Assembly: GCA_947683625.1 (NCBI GenBank)
Contig: CANTUR010000044.1
Coordinates: forward strand, 1,612,001-1,676,000
DNA from: Mallotus nudiflorus
Lineage: Eukaryota > Streptophyta > Magnoliopsida > Malpighiales > Euphorbiaceae
Direction of reading: 5' to 3'
DNA length: 64,000 nucleotides
Part shown: positions 49,634 to 61,000 of the stretch, piece by piece
How positions within the stretch are numbered: the first letter of the stretch is position 1
Layout of the letters: the number at the start of each line of letters is the position of its first letter
Notes under the pieces: model-generated
Told to the model about the DNA's origin: nothing
The model's database searches: none
Seen by the model: the letters and a program-made list of their open reading frames with translations, nothing else
Program-made: the position numbers and the translations under genes

Positions 49634-51117
49634 TTACCATGCTAAATGTAAAAGTCTATAGCTCAACCTTACCTTGATTTTATTAAGGTGTACATCGATC
49701 AAGTAAGGTTTGACACGATGTCCATTTACCTTAAAGATTTCCCCCTTAGCATTAGCAAGATCAACCGCACCATAAGGATAAACTTTAATAACTTTGAAAG
49801 GACCTGACCATCGTGACCTCAACTTTCCTGAAAATAACTTAAGTCTCGAATTAAAAAGGAGAACAACCTCATCGTCGTGAATTTCCTTCTTAGATAAATG
49901 CTTATCATGCCATAACTTAGTGCGATCTTTATATAACTTTGCATTCTTATAAGCATTCACTCATAACTCATCCAACTCATTAAGTTGAAGTAACCTCTTC
50001 ATACTAGCCTTCTTCAAATTGAAATTCAAAGCCCTTGTTGCCTAACATGCCTTATGCTCTAATTCAATGGGGAGATGACATGACTTCTCATAAATTAATT
50101 AATAAGGAGTAAGGCCAATTAGGGTTTTAAAGGCTGTCCTATATGCCTATAAAGCATCATCAAGCTTTAATGCCCAATCCTTCCTTGAAGAAGACATCAT
50201 TTTCCCTAAGATCCACTTAATCTCTCTATTACTAATCTCAACCTGCCCACTTATTTGTGGGTGATATGGAGTAGCAACCTTGTGTGTTACTCCATATTTT
50301 TTCAAGAGAGCCTTAATCACATGATTATAAAAATGGGAACCTCCATCACTGATTAATGCCCCAGGAATACCAAACCTAGGAAAAATAATTCTCTTAAGCA
50401 TCTTCTTAACCACTTTAGCATCATTAGTAATAGTTGACAATGCTTCCACCCATTTTGAAACATAATCCACCATGACCAGAATATACTTATAGCCTAAAGA
50501 GCTAAGAAATGGACCCATGAAATCTATACCCCAAATATTGAAAGGCTCAACTTCAAGAATTCCTTTTAAAGGAATCTTATGTTTCCTAGTGATATTACCC
50601 ATTCTTTGACATTTATTACATGTAAGAACAAACTCTCTAGTATCTTTAAATAAAGTTGGCAATCAAAAACTAGATTGTAGTACTTTAGATGCCATTTTTT
50701 TGCATCGAAGTGTCCTCCAACATCCAAAGAATGGCAATGTCTTAAAAATCTTGAGCTTCATCTTAAGGAATGTATCTCCAAATTAAACCATTGGCACATC
50801 TCTTATAAAGTAAAGGCTCCTCCCAATAGTACAATTTAATATCATATAGAAATTTCTTTCTTTATTGATAATCTAACTCATAAGGAAGAACACCACTCAC
50901 AAGATAATTTACAATATCAATATACCATAGAAGTTCCATTGATATCACACTTAGTAGATGTTCATCATGAAATATTTCATTAATTGGCACACCATCATCA
51001 TTCCTCTTTAGTCAATCTTGATCAATCCTTGACAGATGATCTACAACAAGGTTCTCACTTCCCTTCTTGTCTTTCACTTCCCAATCAAACTCTTAAAGCA
51101 TTAAAATCCACCATAAG
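49634..51117 (-). pseudogene. Athila pol remnant (RNase H end and integrase)
   Basis: On -: the RNase H/connection end contains EFDWEVKDKKGSENLVVDHL (about 51,095-51,030). The integrase zinc-finger part reads LTCNKCQRMGNITRKHK, and the core frame 50,662-50,147 has IWGIDFMGPF, 'YILVMVDYVSKWVEA', 'GIPGALISDGGSHFYNHVI' and 'TPYHPQISGQVEISNREIK', so the DDE residues are readable. The C-terminal frame 49,960-49,634 has LWHDKHLSKKEI, 'NSRLKLFSGKLRSRWSGPF', 'KVNGHRVKPY'. These are Athila signatures. It breaks at about 51,118 against a CRM copy. A few stops separate the frames. Confidence 0.88.
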
Positions 51118-51132
51118 AGTGTGGTAAGGGAA

Positions 51133-52522
51133 GCACATTAAGGTGGATTAATAGGGCATTTTGGTGTTGCTAAGACTTTAGATGTTTTACATTATCATTT
51201 TTATTGGCCTAACATGAGAATGAATGTACAAAGAATTTATGATAAGTGCATTGTATGTAAGTAAGCTAAGTCTAAGTCTAAGCCTCATGGGTTATATATG
51301 CCACTACCTATCCCTAGTATGCCTTGGGTTAATATTTCTATGGATTTTGTTTTAGGTTTACCTAGGTTAAAATGTGGTAATGATTTAATATTTATGGTTA
51401 TGGATCATTTTTAAAAGATGGCACATTTTATTGCATGCCATAAAACTGATGATGCTTCTAATATTACTAATATTTTCTTTAGGAAAATTATGCATTTACA
51501 TGGTGTGCCTAAAACTATTGTTAGTGATAGGGATGCTAAGTTCCTTAGCTATTTTTAGAAGACTTTATGGGGTAAATTAGGTACTAAGTTATTATTCTCT
51601 ACTACATGTCATCCCCAAAACTGATGGTCAAACTGAGGTAGTAAATCACATATTAGGTCAATTATTGTGCACATTAATGAAAAAGAATTTGAAATCATGG
51701 GAGGAATGTTTACCACATATTGAATTTGCTTATAATCGTAGTGTGCATTCATATACTCACTATTGTCCTTTTGAAGTTGTTTATGGTTTCATTCCTTTGA
51801 GTCCATTAGATTTATCACCTTTGCCTTTGCATGTGCGAATTTATTTAGATGGTAAAAGGAAGGCTTATTTTGTTAGGGCATTACATGAAAAGGTGCGCTT
51901 AAATATTGAATAAAAGAATGCAAAAGTTGTCTAATAAGCTAATAAAGGGCATGTAAGAGTGATATTTAAACATGGTGATTGGGTTTAGGTACATTTTAGG
52001 AAAGAAAGGTTTCCTAGTTTGCACAAGTCAAAGTTACATCCTAGGGGTGATGGTCCTTTTCCAGTTCTAAAAAGGGTCAATGATAATGCTTATAAAATAT
52101 ACTTACCAGGTGATTATAGTGTTAGTACAACTTTTAATGTTTTTGATTTATCCCCTTTTGATTTTAATGAGGTTAATGATTCGAGGATGAATCTTCGTGA
52201 GGAAGGAGGGAATGATGCAAATTAAATAAGCACTAACCATGTTAATAAGCACGATGATCTGCTCAAGTATGATAGTCCAATGACTAAAGCTTGCATGAAG
52301 AAATTCAAGGATGCTTTAGGAGTGTTCATGAAGCAAGAGATGAAGCTTGAGTTTATTAATCAAAGCACAAGTGCAAATGGAGCTCAATTGAGTGAATTTG
52401 GAGAAAGTTTGACACGAAGGAAAAATCATCCTTTTTGCACCTTATTATCATATTTTGACCCTTCAAATGAAGAATTCATGTCAAGATCTTCAAGTGGAGT
52501 GATTTGCATTCAAAACACATAA
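51133..52522 (+). pseudogene. CRM-type integrase and C-terminus, truncated
   Basis: Starts at the integrase zinc finger (GGLIGHFGVAKT), then CIVCK, ISMDFVLGLPR, 'KTDDASNITNIFFRKIMHLH', 'TIVSDRDAKF', a frameshift near 51,615, 'TEVVN', and frame 51,665-51,913 (NLKSWEECLPHIEFAYNRSV). Then HKSKLHPRGDGPFPVLKRVN and 'VNDSRMNLREEGGNDAN'. A last frame 52,280-52,522 (MTKACMKKFKDALGVFM) is the CRM C-terminal extension. Same lineage as the - strand copy at 21-24 kb but more decayed. RT and gag are absent: the break at 51,118-51,133 joins it to Athila. Confidence 0.87.
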
Positions 52523-52524
52523 AG

Positions 52525-53260
52525 TGTAATTTTCAAGATTTTGGAAGGTTCTAAAAGATGCTACAAAAATCAAGAATCTTTCAAGAATATTCTCTACAAA
52601 TAAAACCTTAGATGTGATGGAGAGTGGCTGTTACTTATTAAAAGACTTGGTTAAATGTTGCTTAGTTGTTATAAGTTGTTAAATTAACTTTTCATTTCTT
52701 AGTTGTCATGAGTTATTAATTTGACTTTTCAAAGCTTTGTTGTCATTAATTGTCATATTTTTGAAGGGATCCTATTTAGTAAAGTATTTTCCTTTATAGG
52801 TGTCTTTAGAAATGAGTAAGAAAACCTATTCCTTCAAGGATTATGATGTTTATATGCCTATATAAAGGCCATATCAATGTAGTATGAATTTGAACAAGTT
52901 TTATTAATAAAATTTCAATTCTTGTGAGGTTAAAGTCCTTCTCTTTTGTTCTTAAAAGAACTTTAGTAAATTTATCAAGTGAACACTTAGTGCATTCAAA
53001 CCTAGTTTAATTTAGACTTGAAATTGATTTTTTTAATCTTAGGTTTACATTAAACAACCTTTAATTCTTTATAATTAAGGTTCTTAAGTACAAGTTATTT
53101 AAGGGTTTTATTGGGGAATAGAGTTTCTTTTTGCTTGATTTATGAATGATCATTGGCAAGGTTATTAAGATTGAATATGGGTTTGGTCTAAGTTAACCAT
53201 GTTCATATCAATTATTTTAAAGCTTGAAACTTAAACAAGTGATTCAAGTATTTTATATCA
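52525..53260 (+). repeat. CRM-type 3' LTR
   Basis: Starts TGTAATTTTCAAG just after the last frame. It carries 'atgcctatataaaggcc' with a TATATAA box (about 52,857-52,867) and a leader 'ggttaaagtccttctctttt'. Matches on - the LTR fragment at 24,996-25,620. The right end is not defined (about 53,210-53,260). Confidence 0.6.
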
Positions 53261-55800
53261 TAAAAAATCCCTCGTGAAAAATTAGCACCAATCAGTATAA
53301 TTTAGGAATTCTCTATAGTCCTCTCTCTTTCTTTTCTAATTGTAGTTGTTTCCTTCTTTTCTCTTAAACATATGGCTGCACACTAGGGACCACAACTTAA
53401 GGAAGATTCTATACCTATTTTAGATAAGTAAAATTGTAAAATATCCATTTAAGCGCTTAATGAAATGCTTGTATCCCTATTAACTCTCGAACTTTAGGGT
53501 TTAGGATATAGGTAAGACACACAAAATGACGTGAGGTATGCATTGAAACCCACTACCTATAAATAGATTATTAATTTTGAAATTATTAATATTATTTGAA
53601 TGGATTATGCAATTATTATAAGAAATTAAATAACAAGACAAATCATTAATAAAGACTAAAATAATTAAAATAATATATGAAATATAAAATATTTTAATAG
53701 TAGGATTAAAATAAAAAATTAATTTCCAACATTAACTAGTAAAAGATATTTTGATTAATGAATATAGCTAATTATTTTTAAAAAAAATTCAAAGAATTTG
53801 ATTATAATTTTTTTAAGCATTAGTGCCAAAAATAATAACCTTTTTAACTTTTACAAAATTATACCAAAATTTGAAATTTGGAAAAAGTAATCTAATTAGA
53901 TAAATAATTTGTAATTTTAATACAATTACAATTTAATCAATATATAATATTTTAGGTGAAATAGCTAATTTCTATTTCTATAAATTCTATATCCATATTA
54001 GCTAATTTCTATTTCTATGAATTCTATATCCATATCATCTAGATACTAATTATAATAGTTAGTTAGATTTCAATCTTAATAAATTTAAAAAGTATATATA
54101 AAATGGGAGTGAATTTTTTTTTTTAATTTGCAAAGATTATATTTGTCTCGTTTTTTCACCTAGTTTTGGTCTTTATATGAACGTAAGACTATAATAATAA
54201 ATGTTAATTATCTCACCTCAAATACCACGTATATATTTTATTTTTTTAATTCATAACCAAATTATAATTAATTGTGCTAAAATTGCAAATAATATGTTGA
54301 AATGTGCGTAAATTATAAATAATATATCAAATTGGACTAATTTTATCGAGTTTTAAAGTTTAACATAAATATGCAAAATGTTAAAAAGATTAAAATTTTT
54401 GATATCAATAGACTTTTTTTTTTTTTTTTAAATTCATGGATCGATCTAGCACAATGGAATCCCTATGTATTTGCCAAGTAGTTAACAAAATTAGAATTTC
54501 AAATAATTATTTGCATTACCTACAATTTTTACATTTATTTTTTTTAAAAAATTCATATTTAGCAAATTGACTTTATTTATACAAATATATTTATATTTAT
54601 ATTTATTTTGACATAACTTTTAAATGATTTGTTGAAATAATTTATTGTAGTTTGAAGTATAAAGTATATAAATGTAAGAGAAATATGTGTATCACTTTGT
54701 TTTCATGGAAAACAAATGGAAAAATATATTGGAGAACAACACGGGCAAGTACATGGCTGTGTTGAGTGTATTTGAAATAGATAGTGGATGATATGACCTG
54801 AAATACGGTCTTGTTAAATAAACATTTCACTTAGAAAGTTACATGGTCTAAAATACGGGCGTGTTCCAAACTGTGTTTGATGGGTCTCAATATTTCAGAA
54901 GTATACATGGGTAGGAATATAGACAAACATGAGTGTGTTACATGAGATATTAACAGACATGGCCCGATACACAACCGTGTATTCAAATGTGTTTTGGAAA
55001 AGAATATGAAAAGCTTGTTTTGGGTTGCAACCATTCAATGAATGATTATGACTTTTCATTAGATGATTGTATCTAAATTAAAAGATACAGATAACCCTAT
55101 AAATATTAATCTCCACCACATTGAAATTAATATATTGATATATTTATTAACTTCTTTTTTTTTTTCTAAACTTAAAAGTTTTTGCTATCTAAGTTTTGAG
55201 TCTAAACTTTTTTTTCTCTTGTATTTATCTTAAATTCTTGAAAGATTCTTTGGAAAAACTTAAAAGTTTTTGTTATCTAAGTTTTTAGACTTTATTGTAT
55301 CATAAGTGTATTTTGCCATTAGAAATCCGAAACAAACAAATAGTGGGGGCAATAAACACTTAAAAGATAATGATTTTATCACGTTTCAAAGTCATATATA
55401 CATCTATTACATGATTAACTAGTATTTTATAAATTAAGCTAATTATTCTTTGAATTAGAATTAAAATTTGGGTAAAAAAATTAGAATTAAAATTATAAAC
55501 TATCTGACTTAATTAATGATTTCACATTTAATTTGCACTAATTTAAAATTTATAATTTACAAACATAAATAAAAATTAGAAAGATAAAATTAATACAGTA
55601 AAAGACATTATTACAATACACACACTTCACTGCCTCAATTCTCTCAATTCAATTCGCTCATGCAAACTACCCATTAAGTAAAATGCGGTCATCTGTCACT
55701 CTATCATCCTTATCTCCAATTGACATATAGGTCACACTATCCCACGAAACCGTCGGGTTATCGTATCACTGTCCTGTCTGAAATATAGTGAAAAATTTAA
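53261..55800. other. AT-rich intergenic region without recognised gene
   Basis: Contains a 38-bp direct duplication ('agctaatttctatttctat' at 53,962 and 54,000) and an 88-bp-spaced duplication ('cttaaaagtttttg' at 55,171 and 55,259). 54,740-54,990 is dotted with 'acacgggc' / 'atacggg' / 'ggcccgatacac' words, likely an old repeat. No reading frame with family resemblance. Confidence 0.6.
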
Positions 55801-55844
55801 AAAAAAAAAAGACGACTTGTTAAGCGGCGTGTATTCAAGTGTCG

Positions 55845-55879
55845 TGCATGCATTTTATGCATCTGTTTCTTTGCATGCA
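55845..55879. promoter_or_regulatory. Two RY (TGCATGCA) palindromes upstream of the VAL-like gene
   Basis: Perfect TGCATGCA octamers at 55,845-55,852 and 55,872-55,879, with an extra ATGCAT at about 55,857-55,862. RY/Sph elements (CATGCA) are the known binding sites of the B3 domains of VAL and LEC2/FUS3/ABI3 proteins. They lie about 0.5 kb before the ATG of a VAL-like gene, so auto- or cross-regulation is possible. Confidence 0.6.
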
Positions 55880-56351
55880 TTCTCTTTCCTTTCTCTTAAT
55901 CCAACACACTCCACATCTACTTATTTATTTATTTAGTTATGTACATCTACATTTTTCTGTATTATATCAAATCTACATGAAATCTGCACCACCACCGAGA
56001 GAGGCAGAGCTTTCTTTTGTTTAGAGTCAGCTCTCTCACCCCTTTTAATTCATAAACTAATATCAGTCGGTCTTTATATTATTATTATTAAGGTAATTTG
56101 GTTTTTCCTTGATTTATTTATTTTCGTAATTAATTAGCTTCAGCGTCCGGGTTTGTCAGATTGATGCAACATTGATCGGTTTTTCATGTATTATGTTCTT
56201 CAACCGGATGCAGGTCGTGTTGAAATTCTGATTTTTTATTTTTTCTATTTCGGAGTTTCTGGTTTTAGGGATTTTTAATTTTATATAAATTATTATTATT
56301 TGGGGTGGTTTATTTATGGTATGAAAGGTTGATTCTAAGAATTAAAAGAAA
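55880..56351 (+). promoter_or_regulatory. Proximal promoter / 5' UTR of the VAL-like gene
   Basis: CT-rich segments (about 55,880-55,910 and 56,010-56,045, 'gagtcagctctctcacccct') resemble plant 5' leaders. A possible leader intron could run from GGTAATTT near 56,092 to a CAG near 56,215. No convincing single TATA box was found. Boundaries are inferred. Confidence 0.4.
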
Positions 56352-58052
56352 ATGGGGTCAAAGATTTGCATGAATGTATCATGTGGAATCACAACGACTC
56401 CTGAATGGAAGAGAGGATGGGCTCTGCGATCTGGTGGATACGCTCGTCTTTGCTTTATTTGCGGGTAATTTTTCCTCTATTTTTAGCTTTTCTTGATATA
56501 ATTTTGTTACTTATCTTTTTAATTTTATTTTCCTACTCTCTGTTCAATGCTTTGAGGGCAGTTTAGGGATATTGTTAGGTTTTCGATTTCTATGGATTTT
56601 TAGTTTCAGATATTTTGTGGATTCGATTTATGTTCGATGCTACACTATGGGATATTATGGTTTACACTCCTATGATTGCCTAATACTAATACAGAGATAA
56701 CCAACCTTTGGTACCGCAACTAAAGCAATCACTGGCGTTGTTATAAAAAGATTGCAACTTTTTCATATCTATGTCCCTCAATGTGTTGCTAATACGAAAT
56801 AGGATTAAATGTATTTCAAAATCAAAATTGAATTTAATCATAACATGTATAAGCATGTAAGTAATTGTCAACTCCCTAAGATTATTGTAATTTTCCTGAT
56901 CCATATGTTTTCACAGAGGCAATTTCTGAGCTCAGTTATCATTAAAAAAAAAAGAAAAAAGGAATGGCACAGGGATATGGGGTTTTTTCTGGCAAAAAGT
57001 TTGCATATTTAGTTGGGTGTTATCATTTCAGGTTTTGATCTCACTTGATCAATTTTGTAGTACTGTGAATTGCCTGATTATGTTATCATTATGTGACTAC
57101 GAGTGGAAATGTGAAATTAATAATAGTAGCAGAATTTCAGTATTATTATTTGCCTAGTGCGATTTCCCACTTGTAGTCCTATGGCAGATTAAGACCTGCA
57201 TTTGGGGTTCCAATCTTTCTTGATCAATTTTTTAATACTGTAAATTGCCCAATTCTGTAACTATTGCACATAGTGCATTCGACTAAAAATGAATGTCTGG
57301 TATAATTTAAATGCGAGAGAAAAGGAATATCCACGAAGCAAACTGCTAATAGCAGCATTTGAGGAAGAAATAGTTCAACTGATAGCTTTAAAACGTGTGC
57401 CAGTAACTGAGTTGAAATTGTCTGTTTTTATTTAAATATTGACTCATTATTGTTGACTTTAACTTAATTAATTAATTTATTTTTGAATTCATGGACTGCA
57501 TATGAAGCTTTATATTCATCTGCTCATGGACTTCCTGTGCTTCTTCAAATTTTGAGATAATGTTTGTTTTGGTACCTTTGCAAAGTTTGAGCATCTACAA
57601 TACTGGTGATAACAGTGCAATTTTTTAATTCCTGAACTAGAAATTTTCTGTCCTGTCATCATTTTATTTTTTGTGATTTTTTTAAAAAAATTTGCTAATA
57701 ATTCCTTGCAACTTATCCTTCTTATTTTTATTCAACACGATAGATCTGCTTATGAGAATTCAGTTTATTGTGATACATTCCACTTGGAGGAGCCTGGTTG
57801 GAGGGAATGTAATACATGTAACAAGGTAAGGCAATAGTTGAATTGTTTTCATTTTCCCTAATTTGTTTTATTTTAGTTTTGAAACTTTACAATTGTAGAT
57901 GAAATTTATGCCCTTAAAAAAAGGAAGTCTAATAGAAATTGTCATGACAGCGTCTCCACTGTGGATGTATAGCTTCTAAGTCTCTGGTTGAGCTCTTGGA
58001 TTATGGAGGTGTTGGTTGTACTGGCTGTGTAAAGACTTCACCACTTCACCCG
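56352..58052 (+). other. PHD-like (PHD-L) zinc domain exons 1-3
   Basis: Cys/His pattern across three exons: CMNVSCG, LCFICG, VYCDTFH, WRECNTCNKRLHCGCI, YGGVGCTGC. In VAL proteins this domain is associated with chromatin reading. The exon-1 codon split (GG|A) and acceptor CGATAG|A at 57,743 are in phase. Intron 1 is about 1.28 kb. Confidence 0.85.
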
Positions 58053-61000
58053 GTAAGATTAGTTGTTTCTGGAATTTCCCAATGTTGTTATCAGTGTGTA
58101 ATTGCTTTTTAATTTTCTGGTAACTATTCTTACCATTAAATTGCCAGATAAAGCACAAAAATGTTGTTCTAGGTTCATTTTACATTTCATGCTATAAGCA
58201 GCAATAGAATGGATTACAGTGATTGTAGTTTTTGTGACTTTAGGTCGTGTCGGTGTATTACTATGTTATGTATTATATGGATTTAGGATTATTGCTTGCT
58301 TCTAATTATATATAGTTATTATGGTCATGGGAAAGAGTTGATTAATTGTGGAAACTTAAGTGATAAATGTTGTATGCATGAAGTCCTGTGTCGATGACTA
58401 TGCCAACAGGAGTGTTGATATTTGGCTGCTTGTTATGCATACGTTAATGATCTGTGACATTTGTTGATTTTTTTTTTCTGCAGATCCATAATAATGAGAT
58501 TCCTAATGGATTTGGCTCGCTGACACTTAATAATGCTAGTGATCTTGAATCCACTCCTCTAGAAAAGCGAGCAAGCAGTAGTACTCTTGATGAGGGAAGA
58601 CTTGCACAGTTGTGCAAACTCATGGAGGCCAATGAGCCCCAGGGGTTGTGTCAGTCTGATGGAGCTGACACAAATTCAGGTCTTCGTCAATTCAGACAAG
58701 AGGAGGTCATACATCCAATTGGGGAAACTGGCACAGGCTTCTCAATTGCAGCTCAATCGTCAGTGGTGCCATCTAATTTTTCCAACACTGCAAGATCAAT
58801 TCTAGACATGAGGGATATGCATGGACCACTTTCTCAGCCATCATTAAACATGGCATTGGGAGGTCCATCAGGAACCACAAGTTTTGTTCCATATACATGT
58901 GGGGTTGTTGATGGAAGAGAACATGGGAAAACACCTCCATTTCAGCAAGGACAGAGAGCTCGCCCAATATTGCCCAAACCGTTGAAACCTGGCTTTGCTG
59001 GCAGTTCAGAGACCAATAAGACTACAGTTACTGAGCTGCGAATTGCAAGACCACCTGCTGAGGGGCGGGGGAAAAATCAGTTACTTCCACGTTACTGGCC
59101 AAGGATCACTGACCAAGAGCTGCAACAATTATCTGGAGAGTATCCTTTAGATTTATACTAAATTTGTTGAATATATATGATTTCTGAAATATATGCCCTT
59201 GATCATCAATTAGTAAAAAATATTGTGTGCCTTAAGTGTGTTATCCATAGTTTGAATTCCAATATTGAGCCATTATTTGAGAAGGTTCTCAGTGCCAGTG
59301 ATGCTGGCCGAATTGGCCGTTTGGTTCTCCCAAAAGCATGTGCTGAAGTAAGTTTTAGAAACTTTATAGCCATCACTTTGTATTTTCTCCCTTTTCCTTT
59401 TTCTTCTGTTTTCTTTCTATATTTCTTAAACTGTAAGCTGGTGTAGGCATATTTTCCTCCTATTTCTCAATCTGAGGGCCTTCCTTTGAGGATTCAAGAT
59501 GTGAAGGGACGAGAATGGACATTTCAGTTCAGATTTTGGCCCAATAACAACAGTAGAATGTATGTCTTGGAGGGTGTGACCCCTTGTATACAGTCTATGC
59601 AATTACGAGCGGGTGATACAAGTATGCCAATCTTGATTCAATGGGTTACATGATGGAATGTTAATTTAATGCTTTAATATGCATTATTTGTGAGTGAGTG
59701 TTTGAGTATTATAAGCGAGCTTGAATACTTGAGTATATCCTTAGAAATGAGCAACTGCTCTTGATTCATATGTTGCTTCTATTTGACTGATACCTGAGTG
59801 CTCAAGAGATAAAAGTTACTGTATTTTAAATGAAACATTTTTCAAACAACTGGTTTATACAATAATTTTTATATATTTAGTTGATATGTATAGTGTTGAT
59901 GTTAATAGAAAAACAATATAACTTGTTTTGGCATGAATGCAGAAAGTTTTCTTAATCAAGTCTTAGAACTTTCTCCTATTTGTACAGAAATTTTGTAAAT
60001 TTTTATCTTTTTTGTATTTCAGTAACATTTAGCCGGAAAGATCGAGGGGGCAAACTTATCATTGGATTTCGGAAGGCGACAAATAACTCTTTTGACACAC
60101 AGGTTAAGTATCATTAGCAAAATTTTGCTTTTTCTCTTCTCCGTTTACTTTTTTGATATTTTATGTATTTTCTCTATATGTTTCATGCTTTTATATTCTT
60201 AGTTCTCTTCCAACAGGATGCCCAAACATCTGCATTTCCTAATGGTGCTGCTTCAGCAGAAACTTCTTTTTCTGGTATTGTTACAGTAAGTGGTTACTCT
60301 GGTCTGTTACAAAACTTAACCCAAGCAGGAATCCTCACCTGAAATTTTTTCCATTTGAACATTTTCATTAAGCTGATGGGGATATTGGCTGGAACAAGAG
60401 TGAGAATCATGGAAGCAGGGTAAATGGGGATGCAGTTCAGCGATCAACAATTGAGAAGAAGAGGACTAGAAATATTGGACCAAAGAGCAAGAGATTACTC
60501 ATGCATTGTGAAGACGCTTTGGAGCTGCGACTTACATGGGAAGAAGCACAGGACTTGCTTCGTCCACCCCCAAGTGTCAAGCCAAGCATTGTCACTATTG
60601 AGGACCTTGAATTTGAAGAATATGATGTAAGTTCCCCATATTTATTTATTTGTTAATCTAAGGCTTGTTTCATATGGGATGACGGTTTAGCTGATGACAA
60701 CTGTATATTACATTATTGATTATTTGCCAATTAATTCATTGTCATGAATCTTCAGGATTCTCCAGCCCAATGACCAAATTTCTATATTTGTATAAATGTG
60801 GTACTTTCTATCAGGTTATTTAAGGCCTCATCCAATGAAGTCTTCTGTAATCTGTCTCACACACACATACGTGCGAACAGTAACAAAGACAAAATAAAAT
60901 AAACATGCCCTTTCATGGACCTTTAGGAATTTTATATTTTCCCTAGAATGTGCTTTGTTCCTGGGCTCCATTAGGAGTTATAGTAATTCTTATGGAAAAT

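Noticed and set aside
54642..55034. Two adjacent - strand frames as a small gene
   Set aside because: AT-rich intergenic repeat-like DNA with 'acacggg' words; no homology or splice support.
58444..58967. - strand and alternate-frame ORFs across exon 4
   Set aside because: Shadows of the VAL-like exon 58,484-59,139, whose frame has clear homology.
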